The notes beneath the pieces were generated by a model. That model made no database searches. It was not told the DNA's origin and saw only the letters and a program-made list of their open reading frames with translations. A DNA stretch of 64,000 nucleotides. Source: Agapanthus africanus (taxonomy: Eukaryota > Streptophyta > Magnoliopsida > Asparagales > Amaryllidaceae). Made by a program: the position numbers and the translations under genes. The stretch is from contig JASDDO010000006.1 of the NCBI GenBank assembly GCA_030015575.1, forward strand, positions 206,589,632 through 206,653,631, given 5' to 3'. Positions 10,981-23,465 of the stretch are shown one piece after another (position 1 is the first letter of the stretch; each line of letters starts with the position of its first letter).

Positions 10981-13475
10981 GTGAATAGATTTGTATCTAT
11001 GGGGGGAGTCGGGTGGATGGCGTATAGCACCCCCGCAATTATAACATGGATACCGATATATATGAATATGGTCGGAGAAACCTATAGTAGGAACCCATGG
11101 ATGTGATTAAAGGTTTAATATCGAATGATATGATTGATAAGGATGTCTCGAAGTGATATATAAGGATGTGAAACGTAAATGTGTATCACGATATATAAAT
11201 ATATACAGTGCATGAGAATAAGTATGAGATTTACAGTAGCATGACATGAGACCTATAAGATAGAAAGTATATGTAAGATGACTTGATGTGAGATATTGAC
11301 ATGATGAAAAGAGTACACGATGAGATATGATCACTTGGTTTGATATGTCGTTATACGGATGCGAGTCGATATGAGATAATTGATACCGTTGTCGGTCCCA
11401 TGATATGAGACAGATAAGGATGTGACCTGGGATATAGGTATATAGATATTTATAATGTTGTGAATCATGAGTGATATGCCATACGAGGCGTTAGGTCCGT
11501 ACCCTTATTGTCATATAGGTTGATAGGATCTCTAATGGGTAAATTCTGCCATACGATGGATACCGTACGTGATGAGTTTTACTTGATGATTGATCCATAC
11601 CCTCGACTAGAGGATGTCGTACGATGGATTATACCGTACGTTATGTTGTGAGGCTGGATGATGATTGATAGATTCACCGACTCGGATATATCATAGATAC
11701 GTATACCTGATAGCATTTCACATACGATGTACTTTATGTTACGTTCATGACATTCTCATTGCACTACATATACCTGTGCTAGTACACCTACACCATTATC
11801 GATAATGCGTATGTTACACCTACACAGATTTTCCGGATCACACACTTTCGTCATCGATAATTGCCATATCACCTACACAGTAGAATTGCCGCAGCATTAT
11901 GCTATATTGCCTGATATACTTGCTATGCTCACATCATTATGATTTGTCGCATGATATATTGATATGCTCACATCACTGTTCTATATTACATGATATACAG
12001 ATATGCTCACATTTTTATTATATGTTTGCATACATCATGGTTTACGATTATAGGCATTGAGATGTTGTTTTCATGAGATTCTGGATTTGAGAACCGTGGT
12101 TATATTTCAAAAGAATGTATTGTTTTAAAAACCCGGTTTCTCTTGATATGATATTTCTAGACGTCCACCATGTGTTTTCTCGGTTATGAGTTATGTGATA
12201 CCCGATTCGAGGAGTTGGATGAGACCGTTGGCGGGTACATGGTGGACCCGGTATGGTACCCCGGGGCAAGAATGGTATGTTGTGCAGTAGACGATGAGCC
12301 TAGCAGAGGGACTATTACCTACCGGTGATAGTATTTGGACTCGGCGGTTATCCGGAGGATACCGACCGGAGTCGAGAGATGATATGGGCTGATCCGGAGT
12401 GACGAAGCCCGTGGGTCGATCCGGACCGACGGAGCCCGAGATATGAGGATTTACGTGTCGATTTTGGACACGGGTTTCATGTTGTTTTGAGTGTCGATGT
12501 TAGACACTCAGGTTCCATGATTTTTTTGTGTCGTTAATGGACACACGTTGATTGATATCTTCATGGTTACATGCATATGATTTCATGATACTTACATGCT
12601 TGATGTTGTTGTGTCATTGATGGACATGTAGATGTTATCCACATGCTGATAGGCATTGATTATATTGTTGGCACATATGCAGATACGATCACCCTAGATA
12701 TCATAGTATTACCTTTATGATATAGTTGACCAAGGAATCGTTGTTTATTCTGATTTCTACCTGATGATATTTTCTACTCACGAGTTGGCAACTTACCCCC
12801 GTTGTGCTACAGTTCTTGCAGGTTGACCGCATGGATCAGTTACGGTATCGCTGGCATACAGCTTTCATTCGGGTGATTTGCTTTGGTAGGTGGTACATAT
12901 TGGATCGTTCCACACTTGTATTTATTATTCCTATTGTATCTAGTTAACTCTATCAATCAGAAACTTGTTTTTGTATATGTAGTACGACTTAGCAAGACTT
13001 GTAGTTGCGAGACTTAGAGCGATAGGGTATATGTTCGCTTGGTGGGTTGATATCTTGCTTTATTCATTATTCTTTGTGTTGATCTTCGCTGTTGGGCATC
13101 GTATACCTATATTTCTGTCTTGCGTGGTTGTGATTCCGCCGATTGGCGAAGAGGTAGCTCCCGCTTGGGGATGCCTTTTATATTATCTTGTGTATGTGGT
13201 TTTGGATCGAAATATACAAAGGAGGTGATGCCCAAATTTTTAAAAGACGATACATGTTTTTGGACTAGTAGAATCCACTTACCTCTTTCATGTTCCATTA
13301 TATATGCATTTAAGAAAACTTTTGATTTCGCCATACCTTTATTTCAAAACATCACCTCTTCTATTTTCATAATAAAGGTATAGATTACTGAGCTTCGGTT
13401 TACGTAATTTACGTTGCCCCTTTAGACGTTACGTGATTTAAGTGCCGGTCACGAACTAAATTTTGGGTCGTGACA

Positions 13476-14904
13476 GCAATACATAATATCGCATGTCATC
13501 AACGTAAGTAAATATGCGTATCCTAATTGTCGTTGACATATAGCAATGAAACCGGCGATACACTACATAGTACACTTACGGTCGCAGAGAAGAAAGTGAA
13601 AAACTACAACAATTGGAATCCACAACCACCTTAGACATCATAAACCCAATGTATCACATAGTTTGGATTCATACCTAACCAAATGAATTTCTTAGACATC
13701 ACATGCCTAACAATTATAAACCCCGCATTTTAGTCTCGATATTTAAAACACTTTCCAATAACCTATCGGGTAATTCAACAAGATTCCCGATAACCAGATC
13801 GAATGCTCGTCGGAATGTTTAGTAGAGGGACGCACCCCCGATGCCGTCGACAAAGTGCACTTAGGCGGAACACCACGACTGCGAGCATCCAAACGGATTC
13901 TTTTGTGACGGGGTTCTCCTACAGTCACTTGGTCGGGGCTATGGGGCATGGCTATCTAGTAGATTACCTGGCGAGTATCCGCGTACTCTATGTGATTGCG
14001 ACGGACTTTTGATCAACAACAAAATCCCATGGCAACCGATCAAAAGAAACTAAACTGCTAGATTTATAAAATTCAAACTAGTTATCACATAACTAATTAT
14101 TATGGATTCCAAATATTATATCACAATCACAGATAGCTAGACGATGTTAAACTTTTCAATCGAATAAATAAACACACAAAATTTCCCAAAAAGCTCAACA
14201 CTTGTTCGGAGTTTAAAAAGTACCCAGAACATGCCATGGCACCTATGAACCATCCGTAGAAGGGCCGACCCATGCCTCACTCATGTCGTCGCGGAACTGC
14301 CGCAAACCCTAGGGTATTATTGCGGTTCCGCGATCCAAAAAGTCGAGTTTAGGTATCGTTCTTCTAGAGGGTCCACAAAATCGCTTGCATGATTTTTTGA
14401 AGGTTTCCAATATGGAAAAAATCCAACTCTTGGAAAATTTCCATCGAGGGAAAATATGGGTTATTGATATCCGTTCGAACTTTTTAATACAAATAACCTG
14501 AATAGATGTTAGAATTACGACTACGAATCATTCCGAATTGCCTTTGCACAAAAATAACATCACATGCAAATTTAGCAAAAACAAGCAACACCTGAAACAC
14601 CAAAACCCAGAGACTGGAACACTACAGAAATTTGAAGCCAAAACTCCCTAGAAGAACCGGTGAGCTGGGAAATTGTGGCATTGTGGCCGGCCAAAGTAAG
14701 GTGGTAGTGCTTCAAATTTGTATGGTGTTCATGTTATATCACATAAAACATTCTGCAGTTGCTTAAAAAAAAATTTGACACCATTAAAAATTCGAAAGAA
14801 ACTAGATTTTTATATCGGGTGTTTCAGAGTTGTTTCGGTTTCGTAATCTAACAAATATCGTCTAATTCTCTAGCATGGCTCTGATACCAATGCAGGGTTA
14901 CCTA
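13476..14904 (-). mobile_element. Remnant of an older minus-strand LTR retroelement (leader, PBS and LTR edge)
   Basis: On the minus strand, an LTR ending ...CCCTGCA (14904-14891) is followed by a PBS starting TGGTATCAGAGCCATG (14889-14874), then a leader. A block at 14180-14400 matches 43975-44180 in Gypsy(-), so the two are distantly related or share a leader segment. A GC-rich inverted repeat, TCGCGGAAC/GTTCCGCGA, lies at 14289-14333. No coding motif is seen. The LTR is cut after 14 bases by the CACTA element, and the other end by the Gypsy(+) insertion. Confidence 0.6.
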
Positions 14905-15480
14905 CACTACTACAAATAGGGGTTTCCCCTATGGATAAATCCGTAAGAGCAAACCACTGCCCCTACAGCTATATTCGTAGGGGCACAAAAATACGCCGTA
15001 GGTGCACACGCCGCAGGTGCAAGTCTTAGCCTTAAACATGCCCCTACGGTGAAATAATTGCCCTACGCCCTAATGCATAGGACCATATGTCCCTACGGAT
15101 TACACCGTAGGGATAAAATATTTATTTAATTTATCGGTTTATAAAATAAAATAGTTGCCCCTCCGGATAACTCCATAGGGACAAATACATGACCCTACGG
15201 CTTAATGCGTAGGTCCAGATGTATAGGGGCAAAATATCCGGTATCCTGATATTTTTTCCCTACGGGTAAATGTGTAGAGGTAAAGCTAATGCCCTTACGG
15301 ATTACTCCGTATGGACAAGCCTAACAACCTATTACTGAGTCCATAGGGGCAAAATATCAGGTATCCTGATATTTTTTCCCTACGGATAAATGTGTAGGGG
15401 CAAAGTTGGAGCCTACGGATTAAACGGTAGGTGCAACATGTGTCCCAACGGATTAATCCGTAGGAACATATTATCAGGTT
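14905..15480 (-). repeat. CACTA terminal and subterminal repeats
   Basis: After the CACTA end come many direct and inverted copies of CCCTACGG / CCGTAGGGG, often paired as CCTACGGATTAATCCGTAGG. Subterminal arrays of this kind are the sites bound by TNPA-type proteins in En/Spm elements. TATTTTTTCCCTACGG segments recur at 15250 and 15372. Confidence 0.9.
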
Positions 15481-15749
15481 TTTTTAAAAAAAATGGCTGC
15501 CTGATTTTTCCTCGCCTTGTGCACAATAATATATACATCATATATGAAAGTAATCAACAAGCAGAATATATACCACGGTATTCATAATCAACATCTCACG
15601 CATAATATATAAAAGAGATCAACAAGAAGAATACAATATCAATCTAAATCAACATGAACACGCAAACACCACCAATATCGTCCAAAATATATACAATATA
15701 CATCATATAGGTAAATACATGTTTAAAATATAAAAATCAAAAAGCTACC

Positions 15750-16043
15750 CTAGCTCGGTCCAGCTCCACCTCTGATAATCGCCGTAATCTGGCGCATCTG
15801 CTCCTCGAATAAACCCTGAGTCAACAACTCGACCAATGCGGACGGTGCGGGAGTCTGAGCGGGCTGTGGAGCTGTAGGAGTGGTCTGCGCAACCGCAGCC
15901 GAGGTAGTGTCTTGCGGAGCTGCAGCTGCGGGAGTCTGAGCGGGCTGTGGAGTTGTCGGAGTAGTCTGCGCAACCGCAGCGGAGGAAGTGGCTTGCGGAG
16001 CCGCAGCCGAAAGAGATGTATATGGAGCATCAGCCGAAGTACC
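15750..16043 (-). pseudogene. TNPA/PTTA-like transposase gene, last exon
   Basis: On the minus strand the exon opens after the acceptor CACGACAG and reads about 97 codons to TAG at 15752-15750, ending EEQMRQITAIIRGGAGPS. The first two thirds is an alanine/proline/glutamine/threonine-rich region made of two ~75 bp repeats (PQPAQTPA...SAAVAQTTPT); the end looks like a short helix. This exon itself is open. It belongs to the broken gene whose other exons lie at 25.4, 35.3-36.8, 58.8-59.1 and 62.8-63.0 kb. Sequence between 15480 and 15750 shows nothing else. Confidence 0.75.
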
Positions 16044-16174
16044 CTGTCGTGTCTATTCAGTTTTGCGTGTAATAAACGAGTAAGAATTGTGTATTAGTCA
16101 AAGTCGTATCATTATCAGGTTATTGTGAAACCCCAATCTATGAATACTTAGGGACTTAGGCCTCGTTTGGATAT

Positions 16175-18034
16175 TGATTGAAAAGAATTCTTGTTTGTGT
16201 AGTATGGAATTGTAAAGAAATCACAACCAAAAATTATTTGACCGCAATCAACTAAGGTGTCGGATGTAGATTGTAAGTGAGTGCGGATCGTCCACAGGGA
16301 AAGTGTAATCGTTCGTCTTTCGAATTAGATGAATTGAATCTTTAATGAAAAGAAAACAAAACAATTCAAGATTTATAGTTGAAGTTCAAGAATGAGAAAA
16401 AAAAACTAGATCTAAGAAAGCATTAAAAGATAGAATCAAGAATTGATCGTTTGATGATTTTTCCAAACCAAATCTCAAGAATCGAAATGAGGCTCGTAGG
16501 AATCGATCGGATCTATTGATGTGATGTAATCTTACAATTATGTATTCTTATCCTTCAATGAATTGATACTAGATCGATGATGATCGATGAGAATTAGGAA
16601 TTTCTTGTGAAACTAAGGTTTCATCTTATCCCTTGTTCATTCATAGATATCATTCATATTCTAGCCTCTAGTAAATTCAAGAAACGATCGTAGATCCCTA
16701 ATTTCGAGCGATCGCAATCAAGAAAGCATCGCAATGAAACTAGGTCATCGATTCTTGAACTTGCTAGGGTTTACAAACTCGTAGGACTTAAAAATAGTAT
16801 TAAGATTTGTTACATCATCATTCTACAATCGTCTCGACTCCTTAACGAGCGGAGTTTTACTCGAACATCACAACAAGAGCAACAATTACAAATTGAGATC
16901 TAATCATGATGCAAGAATTAAAAGAAAGCAAGATTAACGAATTTCACCTTTTATTTATATCAACAATTTCGTTACAATCACTCAAGAACTACAAGAGGAG
17001 GAACTTGATCGTCGACTTGGCTTCGCTCGTCTCCGTGGATCGCGGATCGGCTTGGATCACTTGCCCGATTGAAGATCGGCTCAGCTCCTAAAAGGTTGAA
17101 GCCTTCTCGCTTGATTTGGTACTCAAGATCTTGGATTTAGAGTGGAATTAGGGTTAGGGTTTCACACAAGCCTTGTCACGAGACTTGTGGAAGAAGATGA
17201 TGAAAGAGGGAAAGATTATTTAACTAATGGTGAACTAATGATGAACTAATGAACCAATGGTTATTGATTAGCCTTTAACCCTAGATCTAGTGCTCTATTT
17301 ATAGATAACTAACCCTAGATATAGGATTTCAAATTCTAACTTTCCCTCCAAAAGTTTGATGGGGGAAATTCAAATTTCCCTCCAAAAGTTAGTTAGGGGA
17401 GAAGGTTCTAGATGTAATTAGTTAGGAGGAGCTTCTAGAATAGGATTAATTAGGAGCTTAATTTTGGATTAGCCTTCTTAATCTTCATTTCTGATCTGGA
17501 GTAGCTTCGAAAGAATTATGGTATTTAAAGTATCACAATTGACTGTGGGTCCCGCTGGAAGAACTTTGCACTGAAAATGAGGAGATGACGTCACCACTCA
17601 GCCGCGCTTCCGCGGCATAAGGAGGCTATTGCCGCGGATGCGCGGCCAAGTTGGAGCTTTGGGCTTTCATTTTTCTGCAGTGGTCTTGGGCCTGAGTTTT
17701 GGGCTTTGTTTTATATACAGAATTGTTTAATTCCTTCTGCACTGCTACCAGATCTGAAATGATTGAATTGGCTTAATGTTGATCAGCTCTTTGGTTTTTC
17801 TTCCATATTTTCCTGCACATACTCAAGACAAGTGTTGCGCAAATACAGAAATGATGCGATGCCTTGAAATGCGGTTAATTTCCTTTAAAGTGTCGGTTTA
17901 AAAGTTTAGTACATGCAATCTCATATTTTGTGACAGATTTGCTAATATGTAGAATATGCATGCCGAACACTTCTAAATGTATGAAAATGTTAAGGAAATT
18001 GCCGGCTAAAATATACAATATTTTCGACTGATCA
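16175..18034 (-). repeat. Athila-like element, 3' LTR (left copy)
   Basis: TGATTGAAAAGAATTC to TTTTCGACTGATCA. It contains the paired GC-rich motifs GCCGCGCTTCCGCGGC (17601-17616) and GCCGCGGATGCGCGGC (17631-17646). The purine tract (minus strand, AAGTTTGGGGGTATT) abuts its inner end at 18035-18049. Confidence 0.9.
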
Positions 18035-19449
18035 AATACCCCCAAACTTAATTTCGATCGTCTCGAGCGAATGTTTTATTAAAAAGAGAAGGAGAAAAAA
18101 AAGAAAGAGAAAAACTAACTAGCACACTTTCGTAGGCAACACGATTGCACTGAGCACGTGCAACAAGCCTTTAAACCTCTAGGTGTCCCTAGTAGGAGGA
18201 GTGTTGTCTCCTGAGGGTTTTCAGCGGATTGCACCCACAAAATCCAATAATAAAAGAAAGATCATGAATATTACATTTAAAGAAAAGAATTGTAAAAGAA
18301 AAGCTTTGAAAATTAGGGTTTCCAACTAAGCTAGCTTTTCGGTTGTCATGAGCCCTATCTTAATGGTCATGAAAAGATGTTAGAAATCATGTCCTCCCTC
18401 AATAAAACATCGTCTTATTCTTCATTCCTATCTTTATTCCAAACATCGATCATATCACCCTGCGTGTGTGTAAAGACATCCCTACACCCGGAGAATTCAA
18501 TTCAAGCTATCATACTCTTGCCCATCAACCTCAGTACTTTTTGGCAAACGAGATTGCTCACACACTTTCATGCGACCGTTAATACTTCTTGAGGTACTAA
18601 CCGACCGATTACTAATGTGCTTGCTAACTTGGTGTATTTTCCTAGTCTTGCACCACCTCAGGCATAGCAGTGACTCCCAGACCAGTTGACCTTGGGGCAC
18701 TAGGTGAATAAACACCCTTTTGCTATATATTTTTCTTGCCCTTGGTGATAACAAAACCAGTGTCTATTTTTCTCACCATTATCAAAATACTTTTTTTTTT
18801 CATACTTTTGGCTTTAAGACAAGAGCATTTCAAGGTATCATCTACTATCCCAGGCTTTAAGATGTGTGTAAGTGCGAATAGCAGGGTAGCAACGTTCAAA
18901 ATGTTTGGCTTCCAGAATAGAAACTATTTTTCAGACTTATTTTTATCCTCAGATTAGTGACGTCTTTCATCTTACTGACCCTTGGGACAACGGCTCATAA
19001 CTACTTATTACTAGTTCGTATAAGAAAACTTCTAATTTTCTTAGTTTTCTTAAATTTTCCTAATCTCATGGATGTAAATGTTCACTGTCTAAACTTTCAT
19101 TATCTAATTTATGTACAAAAATATTTTTATAATTTTGAAATTTTTTAAATTCTTATGGTTTTTTCAAAAAAATGTTTTGTGCTTATGCAGATGATATGCA
19201 AATGATGCGAAAATAAGCACAAACCTCCCCCAAACTTGTTTTCGACAGTGTCCTCACTGTTGCCTTCTGCTAAATCTGGAAAAACCTGTAAGCTTAGGAG
19301 GAATTTATTAGTGGGGGCAAAATATTTAAGTGAAGAACCTCCCCCAAACTTATTTTTGGCTCATTATTTTGTAAAAATTTTCTTTTCAAGAGCCAGAAAA
19401 AATGTACCCCCTCCCCAAACTTGAGTTATGCAATGTTAAACTTTGAAAA
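18035..19449 (-). other. Athila-like element, non-coding region after the protease frame
   Basis: About 1.4 kb where reverse transcriptase would begin, with no coding signal. It holds three extra polypurine-like tracts (minus strand AAGTTTGGGGGAGG at 19237-19224 and 19351-19338; AAGTTTGGGGAGGGGG at 19422-19407) besides the true tract next to the 3' LTR. The rest is AT-rich and unremarkable. Confidence 0.7.
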
Positions 19450-21129
19450 TCATATGATGGGGTCAAAAAAAATCATTGGTCGATGCCAAGCTTTGCAAAG
19501 ACCGAATGTTAACACCAACCATTCGAAAATTTTATCAATGCAGTGCTCGGGTTGGTGGAAGAAGAAGTGGGGAAAGGTTAAGTGGTGGAAGAGAATGTGT
19601 GTGCGTCTCGTATTGGAGAGACGAAGCAGTGAGTGTGATGGATTACTCGCATTCTTCTTACAGTTCATAAGAAGGGGTGGAGGTTCAATTTCATTGATTG
19701 GGAGATGATTCATCTCAACACCCGTGTTATTTAGAAATGCGAGTTCATCAGCGAAGATCTCCTCAAAAGTTCCATCTATACCCCGGTGAATAATGTCATC
19801 ACAAAGTGCGGGGTGATCTTCAGACTCTAAGAACATTTCATAATCCGTGTTAATTGTTGACCCGGACATCTCAGTGGAAGAGTCCGTATGTGTATGATAC
19901 ATAGTTGGGTCAAACAACAACATATGAAAAGAGTCTAGATCGGTATCAGGAGGATCATCAAATTCGCTGCTGTCGACATCCATTAAGTCGACAGAACATG
20001 CCTGAGCAATAGGTTCGGAGGGTACACTTCCCAACTTGTAAATGTTCAGCTCTATTGACCTATTCCCGAAAGATAGGGTCATAGAACCATTTCGACAGTT
20101 GATTATTGCATTGGAAGTGGCCAAAAAGGGGCGACCTAAAATCACCAGAATTTGATTCCGTGGGTTCGCTACAGGCTGTGTATCAATTACAATAAAATCT
20201 ACCGGGAATATAAATTCTCCAATTTTTATTAACACATCCTCCAGTTCACCCCTAGGTTTGGTGATTGATCGGTCAGCCATCTGGAGAGTGCAATTGGTTG
20301 GCTTCAACTCTCCGATCCCTAATTGCTCATAGACTGAGTAAGGAAGCAAGTTCACACTAGCGCCAAGATCTAATAGAGCACGGTTAATGTGTTTTTCCCC
20401 AATAGAAACGGAAATAGTAGGATATCCAGGATCCTTACGTTTCCTCGGTAATTGTTGGGGGAAAGCCGTGTCTATTGTCTTTTCCATGAATATCTTCTTG
20501 GGCACATGAGTCTTCCTCTTCCTAGTGCACAAGTTCTTAAGAGTTTTCGCATAAGACGGAACTTGTTGGATGGCATCTTGGAGAGGGATGTTGGTGTTTA
20601 CTTGCTTAAAAATGTTCATAATCTTCTCCATATGTGGACTCGGTGTGTTAGCCCTTAACCGATTAGGATAAGGTGCTTTAGCAATAAGCGCTGGGTCCAT
20701 CATAGGAGAAGGAAGTGTGTGTGGAATCGATCCCAGAATAGAAGTGGGGATCGTCCGAGGAGGGGTAAAAGAGGTGGGCTGAAATGGCGAGCCTTTTGGG
20801 AAATGAAGAATAGGCTCGGAAGAAGATGGTGGGGTAGAAGAACTGGGGTAAGAAGTGTGTGGAAAGGTCTCAGCCGGGGTGTTATTGAATGATTTATCAG
20901 TATTATCAAACTCTTCCCCAAGGTGATGGTCAAGCACTCTTCCAGATCTCAACGTGATCTCATCCACATCATGTGAATAGCCAGAATTAGGTAAAGGTTG
21001 AGTTGGAAGTTTCCCTTTCTCTCTTGCACTCATTTCGGCTTTTAGTTGTGCAATTTGTTCTTCCATCGATTTGATGTTTTCATTTTGAGAGATAATGATC
21101 TTCATTACATTCTCGACGGAAGATTGCAA
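19450..21129 (-). pseudogene. pro: Retrotransposon protease region, in frame with gag but behind a stop codon
   Basis: An open stretch of 559 codons in the same frame as gag. From its first methionine it has a coiled segment (about residues 5-37), a serine/proline-rich linker (about 85-145) and a retropepsin-like aspartic protease domain: DLGASVNLLPY with the active-site Asp near 254, and ILGRPFLAT near 330, the usual Athila/Tat form. After about residue 380 it becomes acidic and does not continue into a reverse transcriptase; the end (HILFHHLTFPHFFFHQ) looks like non-coding sequence read through. In a working element it would be part of one Gag-Pro-Pol protein. Separate translation from this methionine seems unlikely. 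Confidence 0.8.
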
Positions 21130-21150
21130 ACTTGCCGTCCCTTGGATGGA

Positions 21151-22449
21151 TTATTTCATAAAAGTATCCAAGGTTTGTGCTAGTGCAGAGATATTATCTG
21201 TACCGGTCAATTGCAAAAAGTTTTCATGCGGTGCAAAAGTGTTGGCCGGATTTTGGAAATTTTGTGTTTGGAAGGGGTGCTGACTCAATTGAAGTGGTGG
21301 ATGCTGTTGTGGTGGAGGGACCCTTTGGAAATTGTTTTGAATTGGAACCGTGTTTTGAAATTGTGATTGGTTCCAAGCAAAGTTAGGGTTATTCCTCCAA
21401 CCCTGATCATATGTAGAGGAAGATGGATCGTTTCTAGGTCTTTGGAATGATGCATTGGTAAGCTCAGGACCTTGAAACGGACATTCTTCCGTCAAGTGAG
21501 ACGGATCAGAACAACAACCACATACAGTTTTGGAGAGTGATATTTGACTTAGGGCGGCAGCTAAAAATTTGTTTTCCATAGCGTCGAATTTCTTATGTAA
21601 AGCTGAAATTTCAGCTCTAATTCCTATGGAAATATCATTGCCATCCCTAGACGATTGACTCACACCCTCCCACTGTAAAGATTTTTCGGCGAAATCTTCT
21701 AGAAAGTTCCAGGCTTCCCTATCATCTTTGGTCATAAAATTGCCTTGACACATGGATTCAAGGGACTGTCTTGTGTAAGGAGTAATGCCCTCATAAATGA
21801 TTCGGCACAATTCCCATCTCGGGATGCCGTGATGTGGACATTGGATTAACAGATCCTTGAAGCGGTCAAGACATTTTGAAAATGTTTCATTTGGAAGCTG
21901 GGTGAATTGATAGATTTCGCTACGGACTCGAGCTGTCTTTTGATGTGGGTAGAATTTCTTAAGGAATGCTTTGACGAATTCGTCCCAATTTGAAATGGAA
22001 TGTGCGGTAGTGTTATATAGCCACTTCTCGGCTAAATCGCACAAAGTGAATGGGAGAAGACGAAGACGTAAAGCATCCACAGAAAGCTGTGAAGTACTCA
22101 TCATTGCGCATACATTTTCAAATTTCGTGATAAACACGTATGCGTCTTCAGACTCGAGACCGTGAAATTTTGGTAGAAGGTTGATGTATTGGGGTTTTAT
22201 TTGAAAATTTTCCCCGTTGGCTGGTGGTGTGGAAAGACAGGTGGAAAGTGGGCTTCGTGTTGGATAGCATCTCTCTTGGAGAGAGATGCGAGGTGGAATC
22301 TGCGCACCAACGGACGGCGGCAGAGTAGTGGAAAAGAAGTTCGATGGAGGTGGATACATCGATGTGGGTGTGGTGGTGGAAAAAGGAAAAGGCAAATGTA
22401 GAAATACCGACTTTAGGGTCGATAAAAGGAAACGCGGACTAACGGGCAC
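21151..22449 (-). pseudogene. gag: Retrotransposon Gag (Athila-type), ended by a premature TAA
   Basis: 432 codons. Order: variable N-terminus (1-80); a Retrotrans_gag-type capsid domain (about 85-260) with FHGLESEDAYVFITKFE, LRLLPFTLCDLAEKWLY and WDEFVKAFLKKFYP; then a zinc knuckle CX2CX4HX4C (Cys310, Cys313, His318, Cys323); then a glutamine/asparagine/proline-rich tail. Gag forms the particle that packages element RNA. It stops at TAA (21153-21151), but the frame stays open for another 567 codons into the protease, so a single nonsense change divides what was one frame. TAA followed by TCC is not a known readthrough context. Confidence 0.85.
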
Positions 22450-23445
22450 TAGACACCCGTGTCCAGCCTATCTTGCACTAAAATGGGTTAGTACAAGTGG
22501 CAGCGTGAATTTATAATTAGGGGAAATGATATGAATACGGTGTTTGTTTTGAAAAAGATACGGATTTTTGAAAAATATGATGCAACAAAACAAATGCAAC
22601 ACACAAACCCTAGAATCTAGTGGTCACCTAGGTCAAACTCTAGACCGCTCCTAACTGCCAAAAGACAAGTCGCAGGATCAATCCTCCACTGCCTCCTTGT
22701 CTCCCTGTGGCCGGATGAGTGCCAGGTAAGTGGGAAGGAACCACCACTACAGTAGGCCTAATTAATAACCACTAGCCTTAGACACACCCGCCTTAGGCAC
22801 CACAAGAAAACTCGGATAAGCAATGAATTACCCACGGCCTTCTCTTGTCCTAATTGAGCGCGACGGTCCTTAGAGTCATCTCTAGATATTTTTTAATTAA
22901 TGAGGGTAAATGCGGATGCAAGTTTTGCGATTTTCGGGGCCTAGGAAGGGTAATGAAATCCCCACCTAATTTGAATTTGGTCGTGCCCCTTAAATTTCCG
23001 TATTAATATGTAACAACCACAAGAATCAAAAACACGCACAAATTTTATTTTGCTTTGCGGCGCTGTGATTTATTTGCAAAGAATCCTGCACAAAATATTA
23101 TTTGGAGCAGACAGAGAAGGAGATAAGAAAGATAGGAAGTTACAGAGGAAGTTTGGTGCAGAGAGGAGCTAAGGTTGCCGCGGATCCGCCGTGGATGATG
23201 CTCTGGTGCCGCGCTTCCGCGCTTGAACAGTAAGGTCACTGCACAATGTTTTTAAAGAGAGCTTTAGTTAAGCTCCTGAGTCCTCTGGAATGTTCAGAAA
23301 AATTTTTCTCCAGCTCCAATGATTCCAGATTTTCTCGCAACAAATCACAACACACGTATTAGTGTTTGTACGAGTTTAGATCTAAAAATTATGATGAAAT
23401 AAATTGTTCAACTCAAATTTCAAAATACGAACTATTAGCACACTA
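22450..23445 (-). other. Athila-like element, untranslated leader
   Basis: About 1 kb between PBS and gag. It contains the GC-rich pair GCCGCGGATCCGCC (23177-23190) and GCCGCGCTTCCGCG (23208-23221), about 240 bases downstream of the PBS on the minus strand. No other feature seen. Confidence 0.6.
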
Positions 23446-23463
23446 TCCCCGGCAACGGCGCCA
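23446..23463 (-). other. Primer binding site, tRNA-Asp type
   Basis: Minus strand TGGCGCCGTTGCCGGGGA, two bases from the 5' LTR. This is the usual PBS of Athila-like elements, pairing with the 3' end of tRNA-Asp. Confidence 0.9.
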
Positions 23464-23465
23464 TT

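Larger units (their letters stand above)
3155..13475 (+). mobile_element. Gypsy(+): non-autonomous gypsy-type LTR retrotransposon with very long LTRs
   Basis: 5' LTR remnant 3155-4123, PBS 4128-4145, non-coding interior to 7717, purine tract 7703-7716, 3' LTR 7718-13475. Both LTRs end GGGTCGTGACA, and the 5' remnant aligns with 12506-13475. The long LTRs, TGTAAC...GTGACA ends and initiator-Met PBS fit Tekay/Del-type chromoviruses, but there is no pol domain to prove it. It is older than Gypsy(-): its LTRs differ more by eye and it has been hit by Copia-0 and an Athila-like LTR. The right flank begins GCAAT; the left flank is outside the window. Confidence 0.8.
7718..13475 (+). repeat. Gypsy(+) 3' LTR (about 3.95 kb plus a nested solo LTR)
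   Basis: Starts TGTAACATTTC directly after the purine tract and ends GGGTCGTGACA. It is interrupted by an Athila-like solo LTR at 9093-10890. Like the other giant gypsy LTRs here it carries a donor-like site (GAG/GTATTT, cut after 8392), a 65-base cassette between AG and GTGAATAG (10916-10980), and a strong acceptor TTCTTGCAG (12813-12821). Blocks near 12170-12260 (ACCATGTG..., GGTACCCCGGGG) are shared with the solo LTR at 59162. Confidence 0.85.
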
